Of a stretch of DNA of 64,000 nt, positions 24,664 through 35,600 are shown one piece after another. Source of the DNA: Mesostigma viride. Its lineage: Eukaryota > Streptophyta > Mesostigmatophyceae > Mesostigmatales > Mesostigmataceae. The stretch spans positions 42,501 to 106,500 of the forward strand of contig RPFO01000065.1 in assembly GCA_009746045.1 (NCBI GenBank). Reading direction: 5' to 3'. Each line of letters begins with the position of its first letter. The stretch's first letter is position 1. Position numbers and translations under genes: made by a program. The notes beneath the pieces were generated by a model. That model ran no database searches. It saw only the letters and a program-made list of their open reading frames with translations, and was not told the origin of the DNA.

Positions 24664-25082
24664 ATTGAATTGAGTTGAATTGAATTGAATTGAATTGAAT
24701 TGAATTGAATTGAATTGAATTGAATTGAATTGAATTGAATTGAATTGAATTGAATTGAAGTGAAGTGAAGTGAAGTGAAGTGAAGTGAAGTGAAGTGAAG
24801 TGAAGTGAAGTGAAGTGAAGTGAAGTGAAGTGAAGTGAAGTGAAGTGAAGTGAATTGAAGTGAATTGAATTGAAGTGAAGTGAATTGAAGTGAAGTGAAG
24901 TGAAGTGAAGTGAAGTGAAGTGAATTGAAGTGAATTGAAGTGAATTGAAGTGAATTGAATTGAATTGAATTGAATTGAATTGAATTGAATTGAATTGAAT
25001 TGAATTGAATTGAATTGAATTGAATTGAATTGAATTGAATTGAATTGAATTGAATTGAATTGAATTGAATTGAATTGAATTG
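24664..25082. repeat. (TTGAA)n/(GTGAA)n pentanucleotide array
   Basis: About 84 units. Both flanks are pure TTGAA; the middle (about 24760-24960) is mostly GTGAA with interspersed TTGAA. This pattern suggests local spread of a T-to-G variant by slippage or conversion. Open frames rich in QFNS or HFTS across it are artefacts. Confidence 0.96.
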
Positions 25083-25172
25083 GAACATAACTCCGCCGTT
25101 GGGAGTACATGTAGCACATATCCCTGAGAAGGGGCATATACATTCTGGGCTACTTCCTGCATTTTTAATATC

Positions 25173-25432
25173 TATTATTTCTTCAGGGTTCTTCTTCTTT
25201 TCGGGGTTATCCTTAGGTCGCATGCCAATCTCACCTCCGTAACTTATCATTCTCAATGAATTTATATATTTAAAAATATAATTAAGTACTTACATCAGAG
25301 TAAAGGCAGCTGGCACGTAAGCCAAAAACAAAGCCAACGCTAACAAAAGATACCACGATATAACAACTATACAGCCGGCATGGGACACTCGATCCACACC
25401 GCGGAATGAAGCAAAACAGCCTAATAACCGTG
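25173..25432 (+). repeat. Direct copy of the 24312 repeat
   Basis: The sequence from AGGGTTCTTCTTCTTTTCGG through CATGCCAATCTCACCTCC to CATGGGACACTCGATCCACA and CCGCGGAATGAAG repeats the block at 24312-24570 in the same orientation. The two copies flank the right fold-back arm, the pentanucleotide array and a hairpin motif. Confidence 0.8.
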
Positions 25433-25439
25433 CTTCGCC

Positions 25440-26832
25440 GCAAAGTCAGCTCGTGTGCAGCGGAGCAAGAGGTCATGCAGCCATAGCCCGGGTAATCGCT
25501 ACCGAAAGGCGTTGGCGCCAATACGATGTCCAGTCCGCACTGACCAGTATGCCCACCACGCATGCACCTGGGTACAGCCCTGCCCCAAACCCGCCCTTCC
25601 CACCAGGGACAGCCCTGATCTACTGGGAGTGCAGGAACCCATTCCTGTTGCTGCTGTCATCGTGGGTGCAGGCCTCCGGAATCTCCATCGTGGTGCATGT
25701 ACTTGGCCCAGACAGCCTTGACCAGCCGCCCCATGCAGCACATCCACCGTCACCCCCTGCGGCGTGCTCGCCGCGACGGGCAGCCACGTGGTCCCACCCC
25801 ACCCGGGAATTGTGTCCCCCCCCACAGAGCCACACCAACTGCTGCTCAACGTCCGGCTTGCTAGGATCCGCTTGCCGCACATAGTTCGTCCACTATTCAC
25901 ACTTGTCGTGCTTGTTAAAGTAGTGCATCAGACTGCGTTTTCTAGTGCCCCCTAGTTGAGGTGGACTGCCCCCTTGTGCCCATATTCAATGGCATGGATG
26001 CACGTGCGGAAGGAATAACACATGGAGTTCACATTGGGGTCATCTAGCACTCGATCCCCTGAGCTTGCCCAGGTGCTCCTTCTTGAGCTTGGCCGGTGCA
26101 TTGTACAAACACCCCCCAAAATGATTGGTGTCCACCTTCTTCTCGGGAATGACGCCTGCCTCTGAGAGGAACTCGTCCTCTTTGACCCGTGCGAACCAGG
26201 TGGTGTCACCATCGCTAACCACCTCAGCGGCGTACAAGCGTTGGGCCATTGGCTTTGGCAGCACCTCCTTCTCCCCTCTTGCCCCCTCCTCCCCTGCTGC
26301 CCCCTCCTCCCCTGCTGCCCGGCCCTTGACCTCCCCGTGCACCACCTGCCCCGTGCTGATGAGTGCGGCGCAACCGTGGATGCCAGGTCACGCAACAAGA
26401 AGACAGCCCCCTCCCCCTCCAAGCTTCTACTGCTGCCTGTGTGGTTCAGATAGCACACATGGGGCCCAGGCTTCTTGCCTGCATGCCCTGCTAGCCGCCT
26501 GGCAAACTGCACACCACTTGCCATGCAGAGACATGCATGGTGCCGCCCCACGCACAGCCCAGCGCCATCGTGAAATGTTGACTGCTGGCCAAAGGGGGAT
26601 GCAAAACCCCGGTTGGGCCATGACCCAGATCCAGCTTGTGGCGGCAGCCCTGCCTCCCCTCCTCATCTACGCCAAATTAAGCGCTTGTGCTCCTGCTCCC
26701 ATGCCCGCACCGTCTCCCTATTCTCCATTGCAGCTGATCGTGCAGGTGCTCTGGCCAATGATGACAACAGACGTGGCAGCTATGACATTCTTGCGCCACG
26801 TGGAATGCCCCGTGCTGCACCTCTGACAGCCC
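25440..26832 (-). pseudogene. Decayed DNA-transposase-like ORF, 3' part
   Basis: A minus-strand segment reads LYAAEVVSDGDTTWFARV, later VDTNHFGG and, after a frameshift, DPNVNSMCYSFRTCIHAIEY. A VSDGD motif followed about 30 residues later by NH is reminiscent of Mutator/Kolobok-type transposases, where DGD-x(n)-K-x-(E/D)-C-x-NH is common, but the match is weak. Several frame breaks. Its upstream part may resume at 34562, beyond the 7.7 kb insertion. It could also be an unrelated decayed gene. Confidence 0.35.
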
Positions 26833-27038
26833 TACAGGGTCAGCTCACTTCCTTAGTGATTTCGGCACCTCAATTAGTGACAAAATTCGGTTCATTAGTA
26901 CGGTTTACCCGAGAAATCTGATCGGATACTGATTAGTGACAAATCGTACCCGACCAAATCCGATCCGAAAGCACTAACGACGCGAATAATTAGTACATGC
27001 AACTCACTTCATTAGTATGATGGCGAGGTCGTCAGCTC

Positions 27039-27434
27039 GTGGAGCTATGGAGACGGCATTTCCCATTCTTGGTGCGAAAACAATCGTTTCAGAAAGAAAT
27101 CTGTGAAAAATCTCGTGCTTATGTGTATAATTGCTACATTTCTCAGTCTTCATCGCTCCACGCTGAGGTTGGAGTCATGCATATAGCGACCGATTGCGAT
27201 GATCAAAGAATGAAAAACTGGGCTATCCGGAATCGTGTGAATCGTGTGCCTACAGCTGCCTACGTGACGCGATCACTTCAAAAAGGCGTCGAATGCGGGA
27301 TACATCCATGGGCTCCATCGTACAGCATTTTTGGGGCGGACCGAGGTAGCTGCCGGTGGGAATGCCGTGAGAATACTGCGGAAACGTGCGTAAGTGAAAA
27401 CTGGATACTGCTTGACCTCCGGAGCATCTGGTGA
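27039..27434 (+). CDS. Hypothetical ORF, 131 aa, inside the TIR element
   Basis: An ATG-started frame just inside the left end of the 7.7 kb element. Composition is ordinary (several Cys and Trp), with no low-complexity repeat and no domain I recognise. It could be a remnant exon of the element's own gene or chance. No supporting splice or homology evidence. Confidence 0.2.
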   Translation: MELWRRHFPFLVRKQSFQKEICEKSRAYVYNCYISQSSSLHAEVGVMHIATDCDDQRMKNWAIRNRVNRVPTAAYVTRSLQKGVECGIHPWAPSYSIFGADRGSCRWECRENTAETCVSENWILLDLRSIW

Positions 27435-28157
27435 GCCGCAGTTCTGGTTTAGGGTGATAGGGTGGTTGAAAATGGAGGTCTAGTCAGGGTTTGTTATTGT
27501 TTGTTGCGTTTCTTGCTGGAATTTTATTTTCCGGTGCTGTCGGTGGCCGCTGAAGAAATTCTTTGCGGGACCTAGGATGTGTGCTGTCCTTCCGTCTGGC
27601 ACCGCTGCCGTGGATTCGACGGCCGCAAACACCTGCATTGATAAATTGCCGCACCTGACTGCGTCAATGTTATGGATGCTCAGGGTATTATGGCGCCTTG
27701 AGTGTCATGTTGTCCATACGTCTTGCATATGGCATTCATCTATGTAACCTTTTGCCTCTTGCTGTTGGTTGCTTTGCTTTTATGCGCTTTATTTCATTTC
27801 CTTGGTGGGATTAGCCTGTGGAAGGCGGCCTCCCTCCTGCATCCTGTGTCGGCAGACATACTGACAGGCAGGATGAAGTGCAGGCAGAGGGGCAGGCGAA
27901 CAGTTTATATTTGCACACATGCTTGCCGCTGGTACGCTAGTTTGCGTGTATCTTTGCATGGTCATGTTTTGGCAGGCCTGGACAGATATGTTCAAATATG
28001 GTCGCATGCGTGCATGCACGCATGCATGAATGGGTTTACGCATGTTGCCAGCCACATAGGTAGGCACGTGGGAACGCTCGCAAGCTGACGACACTACCAG
28101 GTCAGGCTGGTCTGGACCTGGAAGACACACAGGAATCAGGCAGCCTTGGATGGTGTG

Positions 28158-28605
28158 GTGGGGAGGGAGGGAGGGAGGGAGGGAGGGAGGGAGGGAGGGA
28201 GGAGGGAGGGAGGGAGGGAGGGAGGGAGGGAGGGAGGGAGGGAGGGAGGGAGGGAGGGAGGGAGGGAGGAGGGAGGGAGGGAGGGAGGGAGGGAGGGAGG
28301 GAGGGAGGGAGGGAGGGAGGGAGGGAGGGAGGGAGGGAGGGAGGGAGGGAGGGAGGGAGGGAGGGAGGGAGGGAGGAGGAGGGAGGGAGGGAGGGAGGGA
28401 GGGAGGGAGGGAGGGAGGGAGGGAGGAGGGAGGGAGGAGGGAGGGAGGGAGGGAGGGAGGGAGGGGGAGGGAGGAGGGAGGGAGGGAGGGAGGGAGGGAG
28501 GGAGGGAGGGAGGGAGGGAGGGAGGGAGGGAGGGAGGGAGGAGGGAGGGAGGGAGGGAGGGAGGGAGGGAGGGAGGGAGGGAGGGAGGGAGGGAGGAAGG
28601 GAGGG
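28158..28605. repeat. (GGGA)n array
   Basis: About 110 tetranucleotide units with occasional GGA-shortened units. All-purine on the plus strand, so it can form H-DNA or G-quadruplex structures. Arg/Glu/Gly or Pro/Ser frames across it are artefacts. Confidence 0.97.
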
Positions 28606-28610
28606 CATGA

Positions 28611-28790
<180 letters not shown>

Positions 28791-28865
28791 GTGGGCACGT
28801 GTTCGGGTGGGTGTGGGTATAATACCTAATACCTAATGCACCAATTTGGTGCATTGTGTGTGGTT

Positions 28866-29090
28866 GTATGGGTGGGTGGGTGGGTGGGTGGGTGGGTGGG
28901 TGGGTGGGTGGGTGGGTGGGTGGGTGGGTGGGTGGGTGGGTGGGTGGTGGGTGGGTGGGTGGGTGGTGGGTGGGTGGGTGGGTGGGTGGGTGGGTGGGTG
29001 GGTGGGTGGGTGGGTGGGTGGGTGGGTGGGTGGGTGGGTGGGTGGGTGGGTGGGTGGGTGGGTGGGTGGGTGGGTGGGTGGGTGGGTGGA
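28866..29090. repeat. (GGGT)n array
   Basis: About 56 GGGT units, with two shortened GGT positions. It follows a short single-copy spacer containing the palindrome AATGCACCAATTTGGTGCAT, so three different tetranucleotide arrays lie within 1 kb. Confidence 0.96.
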
Positions 29091-29095
29091 TAAGG

Positions 29096-29205
29096 TGTGC
29101 TATTTATTATCATTAGCCAAACACCATTCCTGTTAACAAAATAAGGTGTGCTATTTACTATCATTAGCCAAACACCATTCCTGCCTAACACCATTAGCCA
29201 AACAC
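29096..29205 (+). repeat. Short tandem duplication
   Basis: A block of about 44 bp containing AAGGTGTGCTATTTA and CATTAGCCAAACACCATTCC occurs twice, followed by a third partial copy of the CATTAGCCAAACACCAT part. Confidence 0.85.
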
Positions 29206-29293
29206 CATGCCAAACTAAGTCAATTTTGAGGACCTAGGTATGGATCCCCACTTTGGTACCATGAATTAATTAATTAATTAATTAACTCGACTC

Positions 29294-29600
29294 GTGCTCC
29301 CGTTGGGGAGTCACGGAGCATTAACCTCGATGGATGGATGGATGGACGAATTGTCTAGCGCGCTTCCCACATGTTTGCAAACGCGGGCGCTTCCCCACGG
29401 GAGGGGGTTCGTTGTCCTCTATGACCTGGGCCCACTTGGCCTTGTCCATCATCTTGTTCCAAATCACGGAGAGGCCTAGGCCCCCCATGTCCTCTACTAG
29501 CTGTTCTTTGAAGGTACCATTGAAGACACCTTCAAGCCCGTGGGCCGTCAGTGTTTCTGCTAACGCACCGGTACCGGTAATTCTCCGGTAATTACCGGTG
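29294..29600 (-). pseudogene. LINE ORF2 C-terminal tail fragment
   Basis: On the minus strand an open stretch reads GLGLSVIWNKMMDKAKWAQV then IEDNEPPPVGKRPR. This matches the tail type seen at 35601 (LSVILWRQM, then KPVG) and at 24027. Immediately downstream comes a short run of ATGG/CCAT repeats and the hairpin motif containing GCTCCCGTTGGGGAGTCACG, the same arrangement as around the large CCAT array at 45185. Confidence 0.65.
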
Positions 29601-29850
29601 CCCCCCCGGCCGACCGGTAAGCCCCCCCCGGCCGACCGGTATGCTATATGCCAAGCAGGAACCCCCCCCGGCCGACCGGTATGCTATATGTCAAGCAGGA
29701 ACCCCCCCCCCGACCGACAGGTATGCTGTGTTCAGAGCAGGAACCCCCCCCCGGCCGACCGGTAAGCCATCCCCGGGCTGACCTGGTCGACCGGGAAGCA
29801 AATAATGCCGGCCGGGGTTCCCCGGTTTCCCCGTCAGACAAACCCGGTAC
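29560..29850. repeat. GC-rich cluster of CCGGCCGACCGGTA repeats
   Basis: At least five copies of C-run plus GGCCGACCGGTA, three of them followed by ATGCT(A/G)T and AGCAGGAACC (near 29640, 29690 and 29735). It includes the palindromes ACCGGT and GGTAATTACCGG. The cluster stands out sharply from AT-rich surroundings. Confidence 0.8.
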
Positions 29851-30635
29851 TTATATACTGACTATTACAAAATATCAATTTCGATTACTATATGTTACTA
29901 TTCCCGGCACTTACAAATAGTTTGCACATTGCCGCCATGCTAACACCTCCACCGAATGTAAATTCCGACACAGCAGAGCCCTGCTGAATGCCCGACGAAA
30001 ACCAGTGCGTCAGGGCATGGAATCTCGCGACGGTCCTATCGTAGCTACAGTACAAGATACCTTACTGATGAGGTTAAAATAGTAGTGCGTGACCCTCAGA
30101 TGCAGTATTAAAAAAATAATCATGGGCAACGGCTCGTCAAGGCTAGGCGAATTTGCACAAACGTTGCTCGCCCGCGACTTAGTTGTCGTTGTTGTTGCCC
30201 ACTTTGATTACCGGTGTGAGCAAGATGTGAGCTTGACCAGCACAAATCTCGTTGTTGTTGATGTCGAGTTGAGTTGAGTTGTTGGACGTGCTAACAACTA
30301 CTGTTGATCGAGGAGGGGCTAAAGTTTCAACTTCAATTTGTGAGCAAATAGATTATCCGTACCCAAGTAACAAAAGGCGTGGCGCGGTGCAGATCTGACC
30401 CTATAACGAATGGGTCAGCACTCAGCACTTGGCAGCCGGCAATGTCTGTCAAGTGCGTAGACTTGAGCGGGTAACAAATGCGCTGCAGAATGCCTGCAGC
30501 AGTAGGTACGCAACACGATGTAAAGGTGCTGAGCCGCTAGACGATGCATGAAGTTCACGGCAATCGAGCCAGCTGACTTTGTTTTGCGTGTTTTCTAATC
30601 CTACATTTTTCGATAGTGCGCTAGAGAAGTGAATC

Positions 30636-30998
30636 ATGACGAAGAAGAAAGAGCCCCCGATTCCCCTGGGCTACAAGTTCAAGGACCATTTCACACGAGG
30701 TGGTGGCGTTTTGACCTTGGCTGGCAGTACGAGCGGTCGCCGGGCTTTGGGCACGGTCGTTACACACCAGGCGCAGGCAGGCAACGAGTTAGAAGGGGAC
30801 GACACTGATAAGACGAATGGGGATGAGGGTGCCGTAGAGCAGGGCGATGCAGGTGGCTCAGCGCACCCACAGCGCGAAATTCATGGCGGTGATGTTCCGG
30901 AGCAGGCCATGTCGGGGCAGGTTGTTTCGACTCCGGCCTATGGGTGTATATGGTGCATGCAAACCCTAAGGCGGCATCGTGTGAGGTCACGCCAATAA
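30636..30998 (+). CDS. Hypothetical ORF, 120 aa
   Basis: An ATG-started frame beginning with a basic MTKKKE then PPIPLGYKFKDHF, and an acidic middle (EGDDTDKTNGDEG). No domain recognised. Composition looks more like coding than the neighbouring DNA, and it could be a first exon, but no splice partner is seen. It lies inside the 7.7 kb TIR element. Confidence 0.25.
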   Translation: MTKKKEPPIPLGYKFKDHFTRGGGVLTLAGSTSGRRALGTVVTHQAQAGNELEGDDTDKTNGDEGAVEQGDAGGSAHPQREIHGGDVPEQAMSGQVVSTPAYGCIWCMQTLRRHRVRSRQ

Positions 30999-31267
30999 TG
31001 TATGGGTGAGCTAATGTGAGCTACATAGCCTACAAGTGATGACAACTATATTTTGTAACCTCCTATTGTGACTAGGCATGCTTGTATGCATGCTAAGTTA
31101 TCATTTTCGTATGTTTTATTAGGGAGCCCTGCGTATGCCAAGGCTATGTGAATCAGGATTCAGGGCACAAGCAGCCCACTAAGGCAAGGCTTCACAGTTT
31201 AGGATAAATTATATAACTGTATAAGAAATCCTATTGGGTTTTTATTTTTCTAAAAAAAATTCGCCAA

Positions 31268-31335
31268 CACCCGGGGGGGCTCCGCCCCCCCGGGCCCCCC
31301 CCCGGCCTCGGCCGCTTCGCGGCCTCGGCCGGACC
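31268..31335. repeat. GC-rich palindromic cluster
   Basis: Contains GGGGGGGCTCCGCCCCCCC and CCGAGGCCGCGAAGCGGCCG-type self-complementary arms (GGCCTCGGCCGCTTCGCGGC on the plus strand). It can fold into two adjacent strong hairpins in an otherwise AT-rich region. Similar GC clusters are known from algal organelle genomes. Confidence 0.75.
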
Positions 31336-31952
31336 CCCCCCCTTACCGGAGTTACCGGAACCCCCCCACCCCTTAGCAGAAACACTGTGGGCCGTGATTC
31401 ATGTCAAACACCATTCTGAAATCCGTTGGACGCATGACTACCGCCGGTTGATAAATAGCTACGTTTAATTTACTAATTGATTAACTAGGTAGGTTTAATT
31501 AACTAATTGATTAACTATGTAGGTAGATGGTTTTCTCCTTGACAAACCAATTAATACAAGTAATCTGGTTTTCTCTTTGATATACAAATAGTGGCAATGG
31601 TAACGGCACTGTGGCAATGGTAAATTAATTAATATATGTATAAGGACGCAGTCACGTGTCTATTAATTAATTAATTAATGTATAAGGATGCTGCTGTTGG
31701 GAAGACATTGAGCACAGTAAGCATCGTGCTTTGTATCCCTATCTTACGCCGTTACACAAAGAGAATAAGGGGCAGGGGGACGCCTTGTGTGGGAATGGAT
31801 AACAATGTCACACTTTGATCATCACTGGGACAAATTAATTAACTAATAAATTGATTATCACGTAGACTAAGTCATGCGGGTACCAATAAAGGAACCTTCA
31901 TTCATTGGGACATATATCAATCATTGGGACATATATCAAGACATATATTGGG

Positions 31953-31963
31953 TTGTCTCCTTG
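31953..31963 (+). mobile_element. 11-bp micro-insertion of the Penelope-like element 3' end
   Basis: TTGTCTCCTTG matches the last 11 bases of the Penelope-like element (one C/T difference) and is flanked on both sides by ATATATTGGG (31943-31952 and 31964-31973), a perfect 10-bp direct repeat. This reads as a target-site duplication around an almost completely truncated insertion. Confidence 0.65.
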
Positions 31964-32368
31964 ATATATTGGGCCATATATGTGTGTTACCTTGGTCTTA
32001 GCATGTGCAGCCCATGTCAATTAAATTGCTTGATTCCCTTACAGCATAATACAAGGGGAGTGCACAACATTCGGCCATGCAGGCACCAGCTCATGTATTT
32101 TGTCTCCAGGGTGCGTAATTCTGAATGACGTATGTTGGTGAATAAGACATGCACCTCCGTTTGAAAGTCAAATCCTTACAAACCCGTCAAGTCCTACATG
32201 AAGGACAGTCTCATGTTGAGGGGGGGGGGGAGCGTAAGAGACCACCAAATGCGTGCAGGAGCTTGAAAAGGGGTTTTACGCGTACACGACCCAAGACTTG
32301 AGGTATTTATCCTTCGTCTGATCGACCAGGACTGTGATTTCCCCGTCATAAAACCTGCACATGCAGTT

Positions 32369-32706
32369 GCACGGAGGTTTTAGCTAGTATTCAACCACAC
32401 TAACACATCTTTATCCATCCAAGCCATGTGAAAACTGGCCAAACCACATGCTACCATCCTCTGCACATATGGTACCTCCTATGTTAAAGGTTTGACGCCA
32501 TTCTGACAAGAACTGCTTAAGTTACCACCATTCCAAGACGGCCACCCACGAAGACGGTACAAGGAGGTTTTAGTAACCATTTAGCCACACTAGCACCTCC
32601 TTCATCAAAGACATCTGCAAACTGACCAAAGCACATATAGTTAGTTCTTGCATGCTGACAACAAGCATGCTCAAGGTTGGGGGTCATTGTGACAAGAACT
32701 GCTCAG
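32369..32706. repeat. Two diverged tandem copies of a ~190-bp unit
   Basis: The stretch from GGAGGTTTTAG through CCACACTA and the CTGGCCAAA/CTGACCAAA segment to TGACAAGAACTGCT occurs at 32374-32520 and again at 32564-32706 with many differences. Confidence 0.7.
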
Positions 32707-32821
32707 GTTGATGGGCTTCATATGTGACCACCTGACAAGGCGCTAAGGACCACTAAGTAAGCAGGTAAGCACAATGACACTTCATATGCCATCCAACATG
32801 CACCAAAACCATGCTGAATAT

Positions 32822-32830
32822 CAAGGAGAC
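32822..32830 (-). mobile_element. 9-bp micro-insertion flanked by a 20-bp duplication
   Basis: CAAGGAGAC (minus strand GTCTCCTTG, the end of the Penelope-like element) separates two perfect 20-bp direct repeats, ACCAAAACCATGCTGAATAT, at 32802-32821 and 32831-32850. The repeat length makes chance very unlikely. Interpreted as a target-site duplication around a nearly empty retroelement insertion. Confidence 0.7.
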
Positions 32831-33749
32831 ACCAAAACCATGCTGAATATGTTTAGAAAGTACAATGGGGTGGCCACGCACCTCATACGCCTTCACCACC
32901 CTCGAGCGTGGCCAGCCTTGTATCTATGTGCATAGCAATAATGATGGTAGCACTAACATGCCTAACCAGCATTTTCTATGTTTCTCCCATGTTAGAGTGT
33001 AAGGTTGATGCCAACCAAGCACATCAACACTATAACACTTCCTAAACTGCCCTAACCGGCATGGGCAACAAGCAGGACTATGGAGGGCAAGGAACCAAGT
33101 AGGATCATGGTATGCATAGCTTGCATGCAGCCAACCATGTCAACCATGGTTGGCTCAGCACATCGTAGTCTTGTCACATCATCATAACAAGGGAAAGCTC
33201 AAATAAACTATTAGTGGCAGCTATCTACATGGAGTCACACAAATGCAATATCTCCATATTATCATCACCATAACACTTCCATCCCTGCACGATAAAATGC
33301 AACGAAACCATTGGCGGCCCTTCAGCGCATGAGCGCTGTGATGCCGCTGCGAAGAGAGGGTGCGTCACTCTCACACAACAAGAAGCGTCCATACACACAA
33401 CATCCTTGCCAGAACACGTTTCATGAAATGCCTTAAACCTTCCCGAGAAGCTATAGGCTGCGACTGAAGCGGCCCTGACCACAAAATCAACGAAAACAAT
33501 CTAAAGCTGCCAGGTATTCGACAACACAACGGCAAGCCACGGCGAGCTAGCTGGCGGAAACTGCCCAAAAAGAACGCAAAAACCTTCGAACGATGAGCTC
33601 ATAGAAGAAAGCACTGATAGCAGATAACATTCGCGACAAATCTGTACCTTGCCCTCGGAAATCCCTCGCCCAGGCGCGCAACAACCGCGTTCTTCCATGG
33701 ACAGGTCAGACACGCACTGTGCAGGCCTGAACAATTACTTACCGATAAT

Positions 33750-34177
33750 GGCCAAAAATGTGGCAAAAAGCACCCGCTCGGTTAAGAATTCGATGCTGCC
33801 GATATTAATGCCTGCTTCACGGTCAGAACAACCACCAAAACCACGATTTTACTGCCGCTATCATGAATTCTATTTCATTCCGCGCGACCAAAAAATTCAG
33901 ATTACCCCCCATGCCGATGGCATATAAAACATCAGCGATATTGTAAACCAGCTGATTTCCGCCACAAACCAACATCATAAAATCATCGTCTTTAACATTC
34001 GAGTAAATATTGTGCATTTCGCTTGCCCTATTGTGGTAATTTCGCCTGAACGCAGTCGCCATGGCCACTTCCGCTAGGGGTGCGCGCACCGTGCACCCAC
34101 TTTTCAGAGTAGGGACGGCACCTCGGACGGCGAATTTTTCGGCGCCAAGAAATTCGGGCATGTCCTGTCCCCTTAAA
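33750..34177 (-). mobile_element. LINE 5'-end fragment
   Basis: On the minus strand the segment starts TTTAAGGGGACAGGACATGC and CCGAAT, followed by a GGCGCC palindrome. This is the same start as the LINE 5' end at 39247. Only about the first 50 bp is clearly shared; the rest is diverged or different. Confidence 0.5.
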
Positions 34178-34561
34178 AGGACTCGCTCGCGGTGGCCATC
34201 GCTGCACGCAGCACGAAAGGACGCATGTAGGCTAGCGACGCTGGGTTTCGCTTCGTTAGTGCCAGAAATCGCTTCGTTAGTGCCAGAATCGCTTCTTTAG
34301 TGTGAATTCGCTTCATTAGTACAATGAATTCGGCTCGTTAGTCTGACATCATTCAATGTGCTAATCATGCGAATCGTTAGTACGTTACTTCCACTAATGA
34401 CTCGGGTCTGACTGAAGTCAACGAAGTCGAAACCCCCCAAATTCGGCAGATTAGTACGAGTATCCGATCGGACCCGGGATCGCAATCTCGAATCGTTAGT
34501 GAAATCGAATCACTAATCTACCGAATTAGTGAAATCACTAAGGAAGTGAGCTGACCCTGTA

Positions 34562-35300
34562 GGAGAGTGGCTAGACGCACAAGCGTGGGCTGGCTGATAC
34601 CAAACAACACCCCATGCAGCAACTGCCATGAGGCTGTTGAGCATGTTGCGATGCACACCCGGCCTCAGGTCAGAGTTATAGGGGAGAGGATGGCTTTGGT
34701 ACACCACCCGCCCGTGATGGCCCGCCTGCATCTACCCCCGTGCAGCTGCTATCAGTGAGTGCACCATAGCACTACAGAAAGATGGGCTGCCGTGATCAGC
34801 AGTCGCGTGCAGCTCTGGTTCTCCTATATCTTGACAGTGCACAGCTTGCAGGAGGGGCGCATGCCATCATTGGCACCAAGAATGGCCTCAAGATTGTGGG
34901 CATCCACAAGCAAACCATTAGAGGCATCTCAAATGGCTGCATGGCCACGAGTACAGTAGTAGGGGCAGGCGCAGTCTGAGGCGAGGCGTGTACCTAATGA
35001 CGTGATGGCCTCGCGAGTCCACCTTCTTGGGCGATGGACCATACAGCTACGGTGCCTTCCTTTTGCGCCCAGCAGTGCTCGACGGCGTTAAAAGCGCGCC
35101 ACCCTCGCTGCCAGGGGTTGACCCCATTGCTGGTGTTGCTGGGCTGACGCTTGTTGATGCCTGGCATCTCCTTTTATTCTTCTGTCCGCGCTGCCGACCT
35201 GACCTTTTCTGTTTGGTCGAGCCGCGAGGGCCGGCCCCGTGCTCCTGCGTTCCGGCATGCCTGTGTTCTCTAAATCGCTGCCTAATCATGCACCGGATGT
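34562..35300 (-). pseudogene. Possible upstream part of the decayed transposase-like ORF
   Basis: Minus-strand frames contain NMLNSLMAVAAWGV and, in another frame, LFGISQPTLVRLATLL. Near 35050-35290 a basic Gln/Arg/Lys-rich stretch (RKRKAP) resembles a nuclear targeting region. It lies immediately right of the 7.7 kb TIR element and may be continuous with 25440-26832 once that element is removed. Heavily decayed and low certainty. Confidence 0.3.
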
Positions 35301-35600
35301 CTCAAAAGTCGCCGTGACCGCTGGGCCCCTGCACCTTTGCCAGGATTCGGCATTTCTTCTGTTTGTGGGCTAGTCTATACTGCACAAAAAAAAATCTATC
35401 TGTCCGACGTCGGAATAAAACCGATGTAGCTTCCTTGCGCATCGGGAAAAAGTCGGCAGATTAATTAATTAATTATTAATAGACACGTGAATGCGTCACG
35501 TGAGCATAAGTCCTGAGTCGGAGGGGAACATGGGATGGAATGGATGGTGTAAGCTATCTAGGTCCTAGTTACAGGGGTGTGGGCACCGCGGCCCGAATCG

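Noticed and set aside
30760-30990. Minus-strand segment with apparent membrane helix (ATCIALLYGTLIPIRLIS)
   Set aside because: Bounded by stops on both sides with no usable splice sites; the plus-strand frame is longer. Too weak to call.
31600-31632. GTGGCAATGGTAA repeat around CGGCACT as a tag insertion
   Set aside because: The 7-bp filler does not match the Penelope-like 3' end.
31905-31942. Duplicate CATTGGGACATATATCAA as another retroelement tag
   Set aside because: The two copies are separated by only a single T, with no Penelope tag between them; a plain tandem duplication explains it.
35027-35317. 96-aa plus-strand ORF
   Set aside because: No domain; the opposite strand has the basic stretch consistent with the transposase-like relic.
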